Shown here: piece after piece, positions 27,082-37,705 of the stretch
How positions within the stretch are numbered: the stretch's first letter is position 1
How the letters are laid out: the number at the start of each line of letters is the position of its first letter
Source of the DNA: Mansonella perstans
Lineage: Eukaryota > Nematoda > Chromadorea > Rhabditida > Onchocercidae
Direction: 5' to 3'
Length of the DNA: 64,000 bases
Assembly: GCA_037074765.1 (NCBI GenBank)
Contig: JBAMDO010000069.1
Location: 62,001-126,000 of the forward strand
Notes under the pieces: model-generated
What the model was told of the DNA's origin: nothing
Database searches by the model: none
The model's input: only the letters and a program-made list of their open reading frames with translations
Position numbers and translations under genes: made by a program

Positions 27082-28781
27082 GTAAGTGAATCCGTAGAAG
27101 CCATCAAAATAAATAATATTAAAATAAGCCACATCGCCCAACGACCTTCACCAATTCCAATTGTTACCGCAATTTGACTAACAAGAAATCCTATGGCGTT
27201 ACAAATGCATGGCAAAATTAACCTGAATTTGATGATTTATAAAACGATTGATTATATTTCGATTAACGGTTGTTAAAATAGCTAAGAGTATGCGATTTTT
27301 TTCGTCATTATTGCTCTCTTTTTTTCAAAACATGTTTTTAAATGCTTTTGTAGTCTGACCGTAATTTCTTGCATACTTCTAATGATTATTTAAATCATTC
27401 TTGCGTTATTAAAAAGTTAAAAAAAGAAAAAAAATGTTCAGCGTACTTTAACATGCTTTACATGTTCATGTGAATGCATTACATATCTTTTGAAAAGTTA
27501 TCTCCATCAGTGAACTTAGAATAGAATATTTGAACTTGAACTTAAATTTCATTAGGAAGTCAAAAAATGGCAACAAGTTGATATTCATCCCCATGTTCAT
27601 TACTGCTTGCCTTCAGTTATTACATCAAGAATTTTTCATACTTTTTATTCGGTTTTATGTTTTAAAAGCCCTTTTAAAATCTTTAAATTTCATTCTTGAC
27701 ATAAGATTTCAAATTTGACCCTTAGACCACCGAATTCGTGCTTTAATAAGCAGATGGTTGATATTTGTCAAATGAAATTGATGGACCTATCCCCTAGAAA
27801 TTTCTTCTTTAATTATGCATTTAACTTTTTCAGTCTTAGTCCTGGTTTAAATAAATTTACTTGATTTCAGCTCGCATTTTGTGATTCCATATAAATATAC
27901 CAAAATATCTTGATGATGCGTTAGCTGCACTCGACCTTTTCCGAGCGTGGCGATTGCGTTTGATTAAAAAAAATATTGCACAACTAAAAATTAAATTCAA
28001 GAATTAAGTGAGAAGTTTTGTTCTTACTAGCAAATCCCCTGGAAAATACTAACGACACATTAAATATAGTTCTGATCTATTCAGTTGCCCATGAATCAAG
28101 TTTTCAGACGCGCTATTATTGGGAATTTAACTGAATAAACACTGATAAAATTAGATTAATTAGATTAATCCGGTAAAATTAGATTAATCCGCTTTTAAAC
28201 AGCCAATAGCATAATTTCAGTCACTGCATGAAAATGATTTATAACATCATTGGACTTTATTGAAATTAAATTATTTTCTCTGTGGAAACCTTTTGCGGTG
28301 AGGAGAGAAGGCTTATATGCCTATGACTTTAGAGCTATGCTTGTTGTATTGTGAAAGAATCCTCGCAGCAATAAACGAAGTTGATGGATATTATTATAGG
28401 AAGAGTTGATCATTAGGCTCCTTTCTGGATACTAGCAGAGAACTTGCGAGCAATTGATTTCAGAATATTAGGATAATCCAGGAAAATTGCGAATGCAAAT
28501 GCTCAACTTATTCTACTCGCCCTGGTGTATGGATTACGATCTCCTCATTTTATTGCGAGATTGATGTACAGATTACGATTACGATAAGCGCTAAAAAAAA
28601 TAGATCAAAAAGATTAGTTAGTAAATACAATCTCAGACGATGATGACAATACATTGGTAAAGAAAATGCTAATGATTACATCGTAACAGTTGAGCGTTTT
28701 ATACTGTCTCTGAAGTTACCGAAGAAATAAAAGACTGACAGTAGTAAGACAGATGATTCAAATTCAGAAATTACAATCAGT

Positions 28782-29200
28782 ATGAATCATAACAAAACAA
28801 CTGCGCAGAATTGCAAGCTTCAGGAAACAACTGCGAAAGCACTGAAAACAACTGCGCAGAATTGCAAGCCTCAAATGGATCAACATGGAGTTTCAATCTC
28901 TCCACTTAGCGCAGATGACCATCAATTTCTCATGAACAAAATCGCCATCCTAAATTGTATTCCTTCAACGATTATGAGCCTGCTCCTGCCATCAGCGGCC
29001 ATCTGACTTCCAAACGGGAGAAATGAAGGCACATTATCCATGCAGATGTTGCAGTCTCTTTTGAGAATGACGTAAAATCCGAAATTTCTAACAGAAAAGA
29101 CAAGGCAAAGAGAAGCATGTCACTCAGTGTCCCCAAAGAAGGCTTGGCACTTTGCCTTCTGTAACCGCCTTTGTTCGTCAAATCTTCTCAGCAAAGCCAA
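28782..29200. other. Unidentified conserved block in Y1
   Basis: The part from about 28905 (GCAGATGACCATC) is kept in Y2 (33663 onward) and Y3 (41874 onward) with few changes. It contains short open frames on both strands. On the plus strand, 28782-29006 is open and repeats an ACAACTGCGCAGAATTGCAAG motif. I recognise no family. It may be a decayed mobile-element fragment, which is inference. Confidence 0.35.
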
Positions 29201-29341
29201 TCTATTATGACAATTATCCTAATAAGAAAAGGTAGTCGTGTAGTATATGATGAGCAAACAATCACTAAGCATCGCTAATTATCGATGGTAACTTATGTAT
29301 CGTATATTTTAGACTAGTTTACCACACAAATACTTTATAAC

Positions 29342-29359
29342 ATACAGTATATACTGTAT
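29342..29359. repeat. 18-bp perfect palindrome downstream of receptor copy 1
   Basis: ATACAGTATATACTGTAT is its own reverse complement. It is also present in Y2 at 34098-34115. In Y3 the corresponding stretch (about 42290-42360) is rearranged and the palindrome is lost. Confidence 0.85.
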
Positions 29360-29449
29360 ATTTCAACTTAATTTATCAAACAAATATTATATGTACTGTA
29401 TATACTTTATATAAAAGAATAGTAAGGTCCATGATTTCACTTTATTTTT

Positions 29450-31442
29450 CTATTTCATCAAGTCAACTTGAATCTTCTTATCTAACCCGTATAAGAAAAA
29501 TGTTGCAGTGAATATTAGTGAATGAAAAACAGTGAAAAATAGCCATCCACCGCCTTCCACATACAACACTGCATCGTCCACTAGCATACCGTACGCACTC
29601 GCTTCATAGTAAAATGTTGGGAACCATCGTTGAAAATACAGTACCACCGACTGCAAAATATGACACAGTATCACTGACTGTAAATTGTCAAATTTCAGTC
29701 ATTCTGTTAATTAGAAACCAGAGGTAAATTTGCTTCTAATTATTTATTCATAACTTTGTCCATTTGTTCTTTGACATTGATAAAGAAAGAGAGAAACTTC
29801 CATGTGGTAACAGAGACAAATAGCTGAACAAAATTTTTAATAATTTTCTTTTTCTCGCTTTCTTCTTTTTTCCTTTCTCTGTTTCTGTTTCGACAAATAA
29901 AGAAAAATAATTGCTTGGTCACAAAAATTTTGTCAAATGTTTAAGGTTTCACTTTTTTCGCGATAAAATTTAGTGTAAATATTAATTGTGCTGAAAAAAT
30001 TGTGTCACAAAATAAATTAGTAAGTCGCATAATTAGCAGATTGTATAATTTTACCTGTGGTGGTGCTAATTAAAATTGTGTCTTAAAATAAATTAGCAGA
30101 TTATTGACTGCATAATTTTGCCTCTGGTGGTGCTAAATTCGTTGACACTTAGACTATTGTTTAATTTATAATAGCATCGTTGATTTCAACTGTAAAAAGA
30201 AATATGAATTGAGGGGAAAGTTATTACCTGGAAGAAAGCAATCACAAAACACATCAGACATGATGTAGTAACGGTGGAATTTTTCAGCTTTCCAAATTTG
30301 ATTGGGTGATGAATGGCCGCATAACGTGTCCAAGCGATCAATAACCTATGAAAACACATAGCAAACCAAATCGTATCAAGATACACCTGAAATTTTCTAT
30401 TTATGTCAAAAGTTTATAACAATCATTAACTTTAAATTTCAAACTAAAGATGCGAAATATTGATTGATTTGTTTATTAAATAAAATAATGAATAGAATTT
30501 GAAATGATACTTGAAAAAGCCGCCTTCCATATACTGGAACGTGTATTTTAAATGTGATCAGAATGCCGGGAAAAAGCGCATAAGTAATTAACAAAAACAT
30601 ATTATTAATCATCGAACTAACCAAATAACGGAAACCGATAAGAATCTATAAATTCAAATATTTCAATTATGTTTTAGCAAGGTCAAAAATGATTGAGCAA
30701 ATAAATTGGATCATTGCAGCAAACATCTATTACAAATCAATCGTTCCATTTAATTTTCCCGCATTATTTTAAAAACGCTTACTTACCTTTTAATATTTTA
30801 ATCACAGACACAAAAGAAAACATGAAAATGAGTTTGAAAAACTGATGACATTTCTCAATTTAGTGTTGCGAAAAAGATGACATACGACTTCTTAATGGTA
30901 TCCGTACCCACTTTAACCCTTCTGTTGGTATTTTAACCTTTGCGAATATTTCATACATTGCACCATCAGACTTTTGTAATGGTCAAAGCATTCAATGTTT
31001 TATACACCGCGCAGGTACGAATATCGACTTTGGTAATGTCGAATTGCTCAATTTAAGTAACTTAGTGTTTCAAAAAAGATGACATTTTGTACTAATAGGA
31101 TTCGTTCCTACTTTAATCCTTCTTTCCTACTTTAACCCTTCTGTTTTTACTTTAACCTTTCTCTTCCTACTTTAACCTTTGCAATATTTCACACATTCTT
31201 CCATCACGACTTTTGTGTAATGGTGAAAGTATTCAATTTAAATAACTTACATGAGATTGACGATATAAAGCAAAACAGATAATAGAATACAGGGGTAAGA
31301 AAATGATAGCTAACAAAAGCAGCGTTCCACCAGCAATTATGTCATCCGAATTCAGTGGTTCATTGTACCAGTTGTCGAATGTCGTCAGATTTGATGGCTC
31401 GACTTTTTTGTACCAATTACCGAATGTCAAATTTGATGACAT
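29450..31442 (-). CDS. Chemoreceptor-like serpentine GPCR, copy 1
   Basis: Four exons in coding order: 31251-31442, 30511-30645, 30228-30386, 29450-29650. All three introns are phase 0 and give 228 residues. Seen: N-terminal N-x-T sites (SSNLTF, SNLTTF); TM1 (IIAGGTLLLLAIIFLPLYS); a TM2 exon (SSMINNMFLLITYALFPGI); a TM3/ICL2 exon with WTRYAAIHHP in the DRY position and a short TM4 (TTSCLMCFVIAFF); and a last exon (LQSVVLYFQRWFP...GGGWLFFTVFHSLIF) like TM6-TM7 of nematode Srx-type receptors. The 577-base intron before the last exon holds no TM5-like open segment, so the protein is shorter than usual 7TM receptors (about 300+). It is either a shortened receptor or a degenerating gene. The receptor class is a pattern-based guess. 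Confidence 0.6.
31110..31185. repeat. CTACTTTAACC(CTT) short tandem repeat in receptor intron 1
   Basis: Four to five imperfect copies of (C/T)TACTTTAACC(C)TT(T/C). It is also in Y2 (about 35866-35940) and Y3 (about 44096-44170), with a related motif about 200 bases upstream in each. Confidence 0.8.
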
Positions 31443-33065
31443 GATTTATCAGATCCTTTTTTACATTAAAATCCAAAAATAAGTAAACGATGGCGACAAA
31501 AATGTCGACAGAAACCTTTGCGTTGATGTTTGACGTTTGCAAAGACTAAATTTTGCAATAACGCTTTACAAGTGACAAATTATGTTCATTATGGAATTTT
31601 TAAGAAATATTAGCATTTCTGTAGCTGCCAAGGCTAGCTGGCTTATCTATTAATGTTTACCAACTGACCTATTCTCCTATTAAACGATAATAGTTTTTTT
31701 TTTCTCAGGAATTTTTTGAACTTATTAAAAGAAATGACCAGATTTCTGCCAACCATTTGAGTAATCAAGTGATGGAGTACATAATGATAGCTATATGTAA
31801 TATGCAAGACTAAAGATAGAATATTCTTTTATTTTTGGCTTCCTATTTAACAATAATAATTTTTTTTGCAGGAATTTATGCATTTATTGTAAGAAATGGT
31901 CAATGATAATTCTCTTGCAAATATCATACGGTGATCAAAGTTCTGCCAAATATTTGAGTAATCAAGCAAATTTGGATTGATGCTAACCATGAGAATTACT
32001 GTCTAATGCAAGGGATGAGCATTGTCCATGAGAATTACTGTCTAAGAGACAAATGAAATGCTTGGCTCAAATTGCAAATGACATGTTTTTAAATGCTTTT
32101 GTAGTCTGACCGTAATTTCTTGCATACTTCTAATGATTATTTAAATCATTCTTGCGTTATTAAAAAGTTAAAAAAAGAAAAAAAATGTTCAGCGTACTTT
32201 AACATGCTTTACATGTTCATGTGAATGCACTAAATATCTTCTCGAACCTTATCTCAATCATGTTGGTTTTTTTCTTTAGAATCAATTTTATCAACCAGGA
32301 ATTTGAAATTGAAATGTAATATTTAAACTTTAACTTAAAACGCATCAGGAAGTCAAAAAGTCGAAGATCCTCATGTTCATTGCTGCTTGCTTTTAGCTAC
32401 TACATCAAAAGCCTTTAAAAGCCTTTTTTAAATTTCATTCTTGATACAAGTTTTGAAATTCGACCCTTAGACCATCGAATTCGTGCTTTAATAAGTAAAT
32501 AGATGATACTTGTCCAATGAAGTTGATGGACCTATCCCCTCAAAATTTCGTCTTTAATTATACATTTAACTTTGTCACTCTTAGTCCTGTCCTGAATAAA
32601 TTTACCTGGTTTCGGCTCGCATTTTGTGATTCGATGTAAATATACCAAGATTTCTTGATGACGCATTAGTTGCACTTGTACTCGAAGTCTTTTGAGCTTG
32701 GCGACTGTATTTGATTAAAAGAAATATCGCACAACTAAAAATTAAATTTAAGAATCAAGTGAGAAATTTTTTTCTTAATAGCAAATCCTACTGGTAAATA
32801 CTAAAGGCACAAATATGGTTCTGATCTATTCAGTTGTCTATGGATCAAGTTTTCTGAGTTCCTATTATTCGGAATAAAAAAAAAAAAAAATGAATTCGTG
32901 ATAAACATTGATAAATGGTAAAATTAGAATAAAATGCTTTTAAACAGGCAATAGCATAATTTCAGTCACTGCATAAAAATGATTTGTAACATAATTGCAC
33001 TTTGTTGAAATTAAATTGTTTTCTCTATGGAGACCTTTTATTGAAATTAAATTATCTTCTCTATA

Positions 33066-33655
33066 GTATGCGCATATATACCGAACCCTCTCCAACCCTA
33101 CCCGAGAGTTCGTATCCTAAGTAACTTTTTAAAAGTCTTAAGTTTTGAAAAAGTCTTACTAGAAAAAGTTTGCAGATATATTTTCAAAATAGATTAGAAG
33201 ACTCTCTCATTATCTTTTCTTTAAAGCATGCAAAAAATGTTAGAGAGCAATCCTTTGGTAAATCTCTAAGATTCCTCACAAGGCAAAACAAGGACCAATT
33301 TGATGAAAACAATTAAGAGATTCAAGAATTTTCTTGACAAATAAGAGAATTGTTATGTTTCGTTGACATTTCTTTCAGCCATCTTTTCATACAAATAAAA
33401 AGTAATTCGTTGTTCTCGAAGACATTCGGCACACACATTCGGCTCAGAAATTGAGCTTGGATAATTAAGCAGCTGGAAAGGGCCGAACATTCAGTTATCC
33501 CAGATGTTGGACAAACCAGTTATTCCAGATTTAGGACAAACCATGCAACTGATCTTTTTCAACCAAACATATGGCGTAAGTTCCAAAAGAAACATTCAGA
33601 AACATTCAGAAGAAGATCAGTCAATCTATCAAAAATAATTCAACAACATACAGAT
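33066..33655. other. Block present in Y2 and Y3 but replaced in Y1
   Basis: About 590 bases, matched at about 41275-41865. It includes an imperfect tandem pair TTGAAATTAAATT(G/A)T at its left edge, repeats GACATTCGGC/ACATTCGGCTC, repeats of GGACAAACCA and CAGTTAT(C/T)CCAGAT, and a doubled AGAAACATTCAGA. It has no long open frame. It resembles terminal or untranslated mobile-element sequence, but no LTR pair or target-site duplication was found. Confidence 0.4.
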
Positions 33656-34205
33656 ACTGCTAGCGCAGATGACCATCTATTTCTCATAAATAAAATCGCC
33701 ACCCTAAATTGTATTCCTTCAACGATTATGAGCCTGCTCCTGCCATCAGCGGTCCATCTGACTTCCAAACGGGAGAAATGAAGGCACATTATCCATGCAG
33801 ATGTTGCAGTCTCTTTTGAGAATGACGTAAAATCCGAAATTTCTAACAGAAAAAACAAGGCAAAAAGAAGCATGTCACTCAGTGTCCCCAAAGAAGGCTT
33901 GGCACTTTGCCTTCTGTAACCGCCTTTGTCCGTCAAATCTTCGTCAGCAAAGCCAATCTATTATGATAATTATCCTAATAAGAAAAGGTAGTCGTATAGT
34001 ATATGATGAGCAAACAATCACTAAGCGTTGTTAATTATTGATGCCAACTTATGTGTCGTGTATTTCAGACTAGTTTACCACACAAATACTTTATAACATA
34101 CAGTATATACTGTATATTTTAACTTAATTTATCAAACAAATATTATATATACTGTATAAACTTTATATAAAAGAATAGTAAGGTCCATGATTTCACTTTA
34201 TTTTT

Positions 34206-36198
34206 CTATTTCATCAATTCAACTTGAATCTTCTTATCTAACCCGTATAAGAAAAATGTTGCAGTGAATATTAGTGAATGAAAAGTAATGAAAAATAGCC
34301 ATCCACCGCCTTCCACATACAACACTGCATCGTCCACCAGTATACCGTACGCACTCGCTTCATAGTAAAATGTTGGGAACCATCGTTGAAAATACAGTAC
34401 CACCGACTGCAAAATATGACACAGTATCACTGACTGTAAATTGTCAAATTTCAGTCATTCTGTTAATTAGAAACCAGAGGTAAATTTGCTTCTAATTATT
34501 TATTCATAACTTTGTCCATTTGTTCTTTGACATTGATAAAGAAAGAGAGAAACTTCCATGTGGTAACAGAGACAAATAGCTGAACAAAATTTTTAATAAT
34601 TTTCTTTTTCTCGCTTTCTTCTTTTTTCCTTTCTCTGTTTCTGTTTCGACAAATAAAGAAAAATAATTGCTTGGTCACAAAAATTTTGTCAAATGTTTAA
34701 GGTTTCACTTTTTTCGCGATAAAATTTAGTGTAAATATTAATTGTGCTGAAAAAATTGTGTCACAAAATAAATTAGTAAGTCGCATAATTAGCAGATTGT
34801 ATAATTTTACCTGTGGTGGTGCTAATTAAAATTGTGTCTTAAAATAAATTAGCAGATTATTGACTGCATAATTTTGCCTCTGGTGGTGCTAAATTCGTTG
34901 ACACTTAGACTATTGTTTAATTTATAATAGCATCGTTGATTTCAACTGTAAAAAGAAATATGAATTGAGGGGAAAGTTATTACCTGGAAGAAAGCAATCA
35001 CAAAACACATCAGACATGATGTAGTAACGGTGGAATTTTTCAGCTTTCCAAATTTGATTGGGTGATGAATGGCCGCATAACGTGTCCAAGCGATCAATAA
35101 CCTATGAAAACACATAGCAAACCAAATCGTATCAAGATACACCTGAAATTTTCTATTTATGTCAAAAGTTTATAACAATCATTAACTTTAAATTTCAAAC
35201 TAAAGATGCGAAATATTGATTGATTTGTTTATTAAATAAAATAATGAATAGAATTTGAAATGATACTTGAAAAAGCCGCCTTCCATATACTGGAACGTGT
35301 ATTTTAAATGTGATCAGAATGCCGGGAAAAAGCGCATAAGTAATTAACAAAAACATATTATTAATCATCGAACTAACCAAATAACGGAAACCGATAAGAA
35401 TCTATAAATTCAAATATTTCAATTATGTTTTAGCAAGGTCAAAAATGATTGAGCAAATAAATTGGATCATTGCAGCAAACATCTATTACAAATCAATCGT
35501 TCCATTTAATTTTCCCGCATTATTTTAAAAACGCTTACTTACCTTTTAATATTTTAATCACAGACACAAAAGAAAACATGAAAATGAGTTTGAAAAACTG
35601 ATGACATTTCTCAATTTAGTGTTGCGAAAAAGATGACATACGACTTCTTAATGGTATCCGTACCCACTTTAACCCTTCTGTTGGTATTTTAACCTTTGCG
35701 AATATTTCATACATTGCACCATCAGACTTTTGTAATGGTCAAAGCATTCAATGTTTTATACACCGCGCAGGTACGAATATCGACTTTGGTAATGTCGAAT
35801 TGCTCAATTTAAGTAACTTAGTGTTTCAAAAAAGATGACATTTTGTACTAATAGGATTCGTTCCTACTTTAATCCTTCTTTCCTACTTTAACCCTTCTGT
35901 TTTTACTTTAACCTTTCTCTTCCTACTTTAACCTTTGCAATATTTCACACATTCTTCCATCACGACTTTTGTGTAATGGTGAAAGTATTCAATTTAAATA
36001 ACTTACATGAGATTGACGATATAAAGCAAAACAGATAATAGAATACAGGGGTAAGAAAATGATAGCTAACAAAAGCAGCGTTCCACCAGCAATTATGTCA
36101 TCCGAATTCAGTGGTTCATTGTACCAGTTGTCGAATGTCGTCAGATTTGATGGCTCGACTTTTTTGTACCAATTACCGAATGTCAAATTTGATGACAT
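34206..36198 (-). CDS. Chemoreceptor-like serpentine GPCR, copy 2
   Basis: Same four-exon structure as copy 1: 36007-36198, 35267-35401, 34984-35142, 34206-34406. Exons 1-3 appear identical in protein to copy 1. Differences lie in the last exon (YGILVDDAV, WLFFITFHS, IQVELMK in place of YGMLVDDAV, WLFFTVFHS, IQVDLMK). Intron sequence is also almost unchanged, so the duplication or conversion is recent. TM5 is again absent. It ends in a TAG after the LMK tail. Confidence 0.6.
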
Positions 36199-36832
36199 GA
36201 TTTTATCAGATCCTTTTTTACATTAAAATCCAAAAATAAGTAAACGATGGCGACAAAAATGTCGACAGAAACCTTTGCGTTGATGTTTGACGTTTGCAAA
36301 GACTAAATTTTGCAATAACGCTTTACAAGTGACAAATTATGTTCATTATGGAATTTTTAAGAAATATTAGCATTTCTGTAGCTGCCAAGGCTAGCTGGCT
36401 TATCTATTAATGTTTACCAACTGACCTATTCTCCTATTAAACGATAATAGTTTTTTTTTTCTCAGGAATTTTTTGAACTTATTAAAAGAAATGACCAGAT
36501 TTCTGCCAACCATTTGAGTAATCAAGTGATGGAGTACATAATGATAGCTATATGTAATATGCAAGACTAAAGATAGAATATTCTTTTATTTTTGGCTTCC
36601 TATTTAACAATAATAATTTTTTTTGCAGGAATTTATGCATTTATTGTAAGAAATGGTCAATGATAATTCTCTTGCAAATATCATACGGTGATCAAAGTTC
36701 TGCCAAATATTTGAGTAATCAAGCAAATTTGGATTGATGCTAACCATGAGAATTACTGTCTAATGCAAGGGATGAGCATTGTCCATGAGAATTACTGTCT
36801 AAGAGACAAATGAAATGCTTGGCTCAAAATGC

Positions 36833-37115
36833 AAGGTATGAATGTTGTTTAATTCAAGTATCTCTCAGACATGTGATGTATTTAAAATAAAAAACTTCTC
36901 TCCATTAAAAATAATAGATGATTTAATGAAATATAATGTTTTCCTCATTCTCTCCAAAATTTTTTCATATGTTTAATGTTCTTTAATGTCACCTTATCTT
37001 CCCGTATCAATTGAGCTTTATTATTAAGCTCAATATCACAGATAGTTTCTAATCAATTATTATTTAAACATGCAAAAGCTCAATGTTAATATTTAAAAAC
37101 ATTAATTAAATCGTT
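36833..37115. repeat. Shared tail of Y2, repeated at 45064-45350
   Basis: AAGGTATGAATGTTGTTTAATTC through AAAAACATTAA is repeated after Y3 with few changes. The two diverge at 37116 and 45351. Y1 lacks this tail because it was cut at its junction with Y2. Confidence 0.88.
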
Positions 37116-37705
37116 CCCTGTCTAATGTTTTCCACAACAGTTGTCAAAGCTATGCAATAAAATTTTTAACAATCAGCACTTTGAAATAATTAATTATGTC
37201 AAGTTTATATGCGACATTATGTAAAGTACAAAGTTATAAATATTTTAAAAGAACTAAAGAAAGGAATGAAGAGTTGTAACAGCACAGAGACAAGGGAAAG
37301 ACATTCTTATAGAGGAAGAAAAACGTAATTAATTTGAATTTATGCTAATCACCATGAATTACTGTCTCTCTTCATCCAAAGCGTTATCTTAAGATTCTGT
37401 TAATAAGCCTTGCAAGCCTTTCAGTAATAATGAAGGTAATGCATGCTGCAAAGCTCAATTCAATCATCATTCTGACAAATGATGTAATTAAATAATTTCT
37501 CTCCCTTAAAATCTCCATAGGTAGCATTTTTTCCCCCCTTAAATCTTTAAACTTCTCTCCCTTAAAATTTCCATGTAATAATCTCTCCATTTTCGCTTAA
37601 AATCCCTATAGGTAATTAATCTCCCCACTTTTCTTCTAGTGTGTTTAATGTCTGACGTAGATTCGGCTTAAGTAGTCAAAGCGGGATTAGTTCCAATGGA
37701 ATTTA
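37116..37705. other. Unique spacer between Y2 tail and X2
   Basis: About 590 bases with no counterpart elsewhere in the array. It contains an imperfect repeat of CTCTCCCTTAAAAT(C/T)TCCAT and related CTTAAAATCCCTATAGGTA units at about 37490-37640. No gene was seen. Confidence 0.6.

Larger units (their letters stand above)
24747..27330. repeat. Duplicated segment X, copy 1
   Basis: Near-identical to 37706-40291, with an offset of about 12.96 kb that shifts by only a few bases between the ends. It carries a TTA/ATT-rich tract (25620-25890), a 38-bp palindrome (26767-26804) and a copy of a putative first coding exon (26938-27081). Near-identity continues past its end to about 27479, because both X copies are followed by the start of a Y segment. 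Confidence 0.93.
27331..32075. repeat. Duplicated segment Y, copy 1 (mosaic)
   Basis: Unit carrying chemoreceptor-like gene copy 1. The first 150 bases and roughly 29200-32075 are almost identical to copies 2 and 3. The middle (about 27480-29200) is clearly diverged, and about 28310-28905 has different content from the matching part of the other copies. It ends abruptly at about 32075-32081, where copy 2 begins. Confidence 0.88.
32082..36832. repeat. Duplicated segment Y, copy 2
   Basis: Begins at an abrupt junction: the end of Y1 (GCTTGGCTCAAA) is joined to CATGTTTTTAAATGC, which is also the start of Y1 (27331) and Y3 (40292). Offsets are 4751-4756 bases from Y1 and 8201-8231 from Y3. It is near-identical to Y3 throughout. 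Copy 2 continues into a tail at 36833-37115 shared with Y3. Confidence 0.92.

Noticed and set aside
29740..29922. 60-codon Lys/Glu-rich minus-strand frame, repeated at 34496-34678
   Set aside because: Lies wholly in receptor intron 3; identical only because the intron is duplicated; Y3 breaks it with a length change.
33640..33936. 98-codon minus-strand frame, also at 41850-42146 and shortened in Y1
   Set aside because: Conserved only as far as the whole duplication is; Y1 changes its length; no domain, start context or splice partner.
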